5,538 nucleotides of DNA, taken from assembly GCA_002311835.1 (NCBI GenBank), contig DBZY01000002.1:8462-13999 (forward strand), read 5' to 3'. The position numbers and the translations under genes are program-made. This DNA comes from Proteobacteria bacterium UBA1148. Its GTDB lineage: Bacteria > Pseudomonadota > Gammaproteobacteria > Steroidobacterales > Rariloculaceae. Of this stretch, positions 5,439 to 5,538 are shown one piece after another. The notes under the pieces are model-generated. The model saw only the letters and a list, made by a program, of their open reading frames with translations, was not told the origin of the DNA and made no database searches. How positions within the stretch are numbered: position 1 is the stretch's first letter; each line of letters starts with the position of its first letter.

Positions 5439-5537
5439 TCAATCCACGTAAGGTAGCTGAGAGTAGTCTCGGGTTTTGATGCCATCTACGTCGATGTTGT
5501 AGCGAACCCGCTCGCCGTACTCGTCGAAAACTCCGAG
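5439..5537 (-). CDS. C-terminal end of an unrecognised reading frame, cut by window edge
   Basis: On the minus strand, 32 codons enter from the window edge and end in TGA (5439-5441), in the same frame as the arsC-like remnant that follows. The peptide reads FDEYGERVRYNIDVDGIK followed by TRDYSQLPYVD. It could be the true C-terminus of a neighbouring gene that now abuts the arsC remnant. It could also be part of the same arsC-like gene interrupted by the stop: NIDVDGIKTRDYSQL loosely resembles the GIDVSGLRSKSWDEF segment that precedes the PGxPxFDFVF region in ArsC. I cannot decide between these from the window. No domain is recognised. Confidence 0.4.
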   Translation of the reverse strand, partial: LGVFDEYGERVRYNIDVDGIKTRDYSQLPYVD

Positions 5538-5538
5538 C

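Noticed and set aside
5252..5485. 77-codon minus-strand open frame with ATG at 5485
   Set aside because: Its translation is low-complexity and unlike any family over most of its length, while the adjacent frame gives a clear ArsC-like sequence. Only its TWIELRNP segment may be meaningful, as part of a frameshifted arsC.

Overview
The window looks like a moderate-GC gammaproteobacterial chromosome segment, perhaps marine. This is inferred from family composition: a BON lipoprotein, a DUF6152 protein, an FG-GAP lipoprotein, a quinoprotein-relay-like metallo-hydrolase and an arsC-type remnant. No rRNA, tRNA, CRISPR array, IS element or phage gene is visible.

Left and centre (1-4465, plus strand): a tight, probably co-transcribed series. 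It runs: 3' end of an unrecognised gene (3-197); BON-domain lipoprotein (194-553, ATGA overlap); exported DUF6152 protein (607-1023); lipoprotein predicted to fold as a seven-bladed FG-GAP beta-propeller (1036-2679); exported metallo-beta-lactamase-fold hydrolase (2765-3631); two overlapping mini-ORFs that look like one small exported protein split by a frame change (3628-3729 and 3726-3878); exported single-domain rhodanese (3890-4465). Every complete large product has an export signal, so this appears to be an envelope/periplasm set. A propeller, an MBL hydrolase and a rhodanese together recall the gene content of PQQ-dependent catabolism clusters, but no quinoprotein, cytochrome or PQQ gene is in view, so the shared pathway is inference.

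Right (4466-5538, minus strand): a convergent exported RidA/YjgF-family protein (4532-5029) that lacks the family's key arginine. Behind it are a tiny hydrophobic ORF (5056-5145), an arsC-like C-terminal half that has lost its N-terminus and both redox cysteines (5151-5438), and the 3' end of another reading frame cut by the window edge (5439-5537). The arsC remnant is hidden by a longer but meaningless open frame over the same bases.

Most worth following up: the exported propeller/MBL/rhodanese set, the split mini-gene at 3628-3878, the arginine-less secreted RidA, and the cysteine-less arsC remnant.
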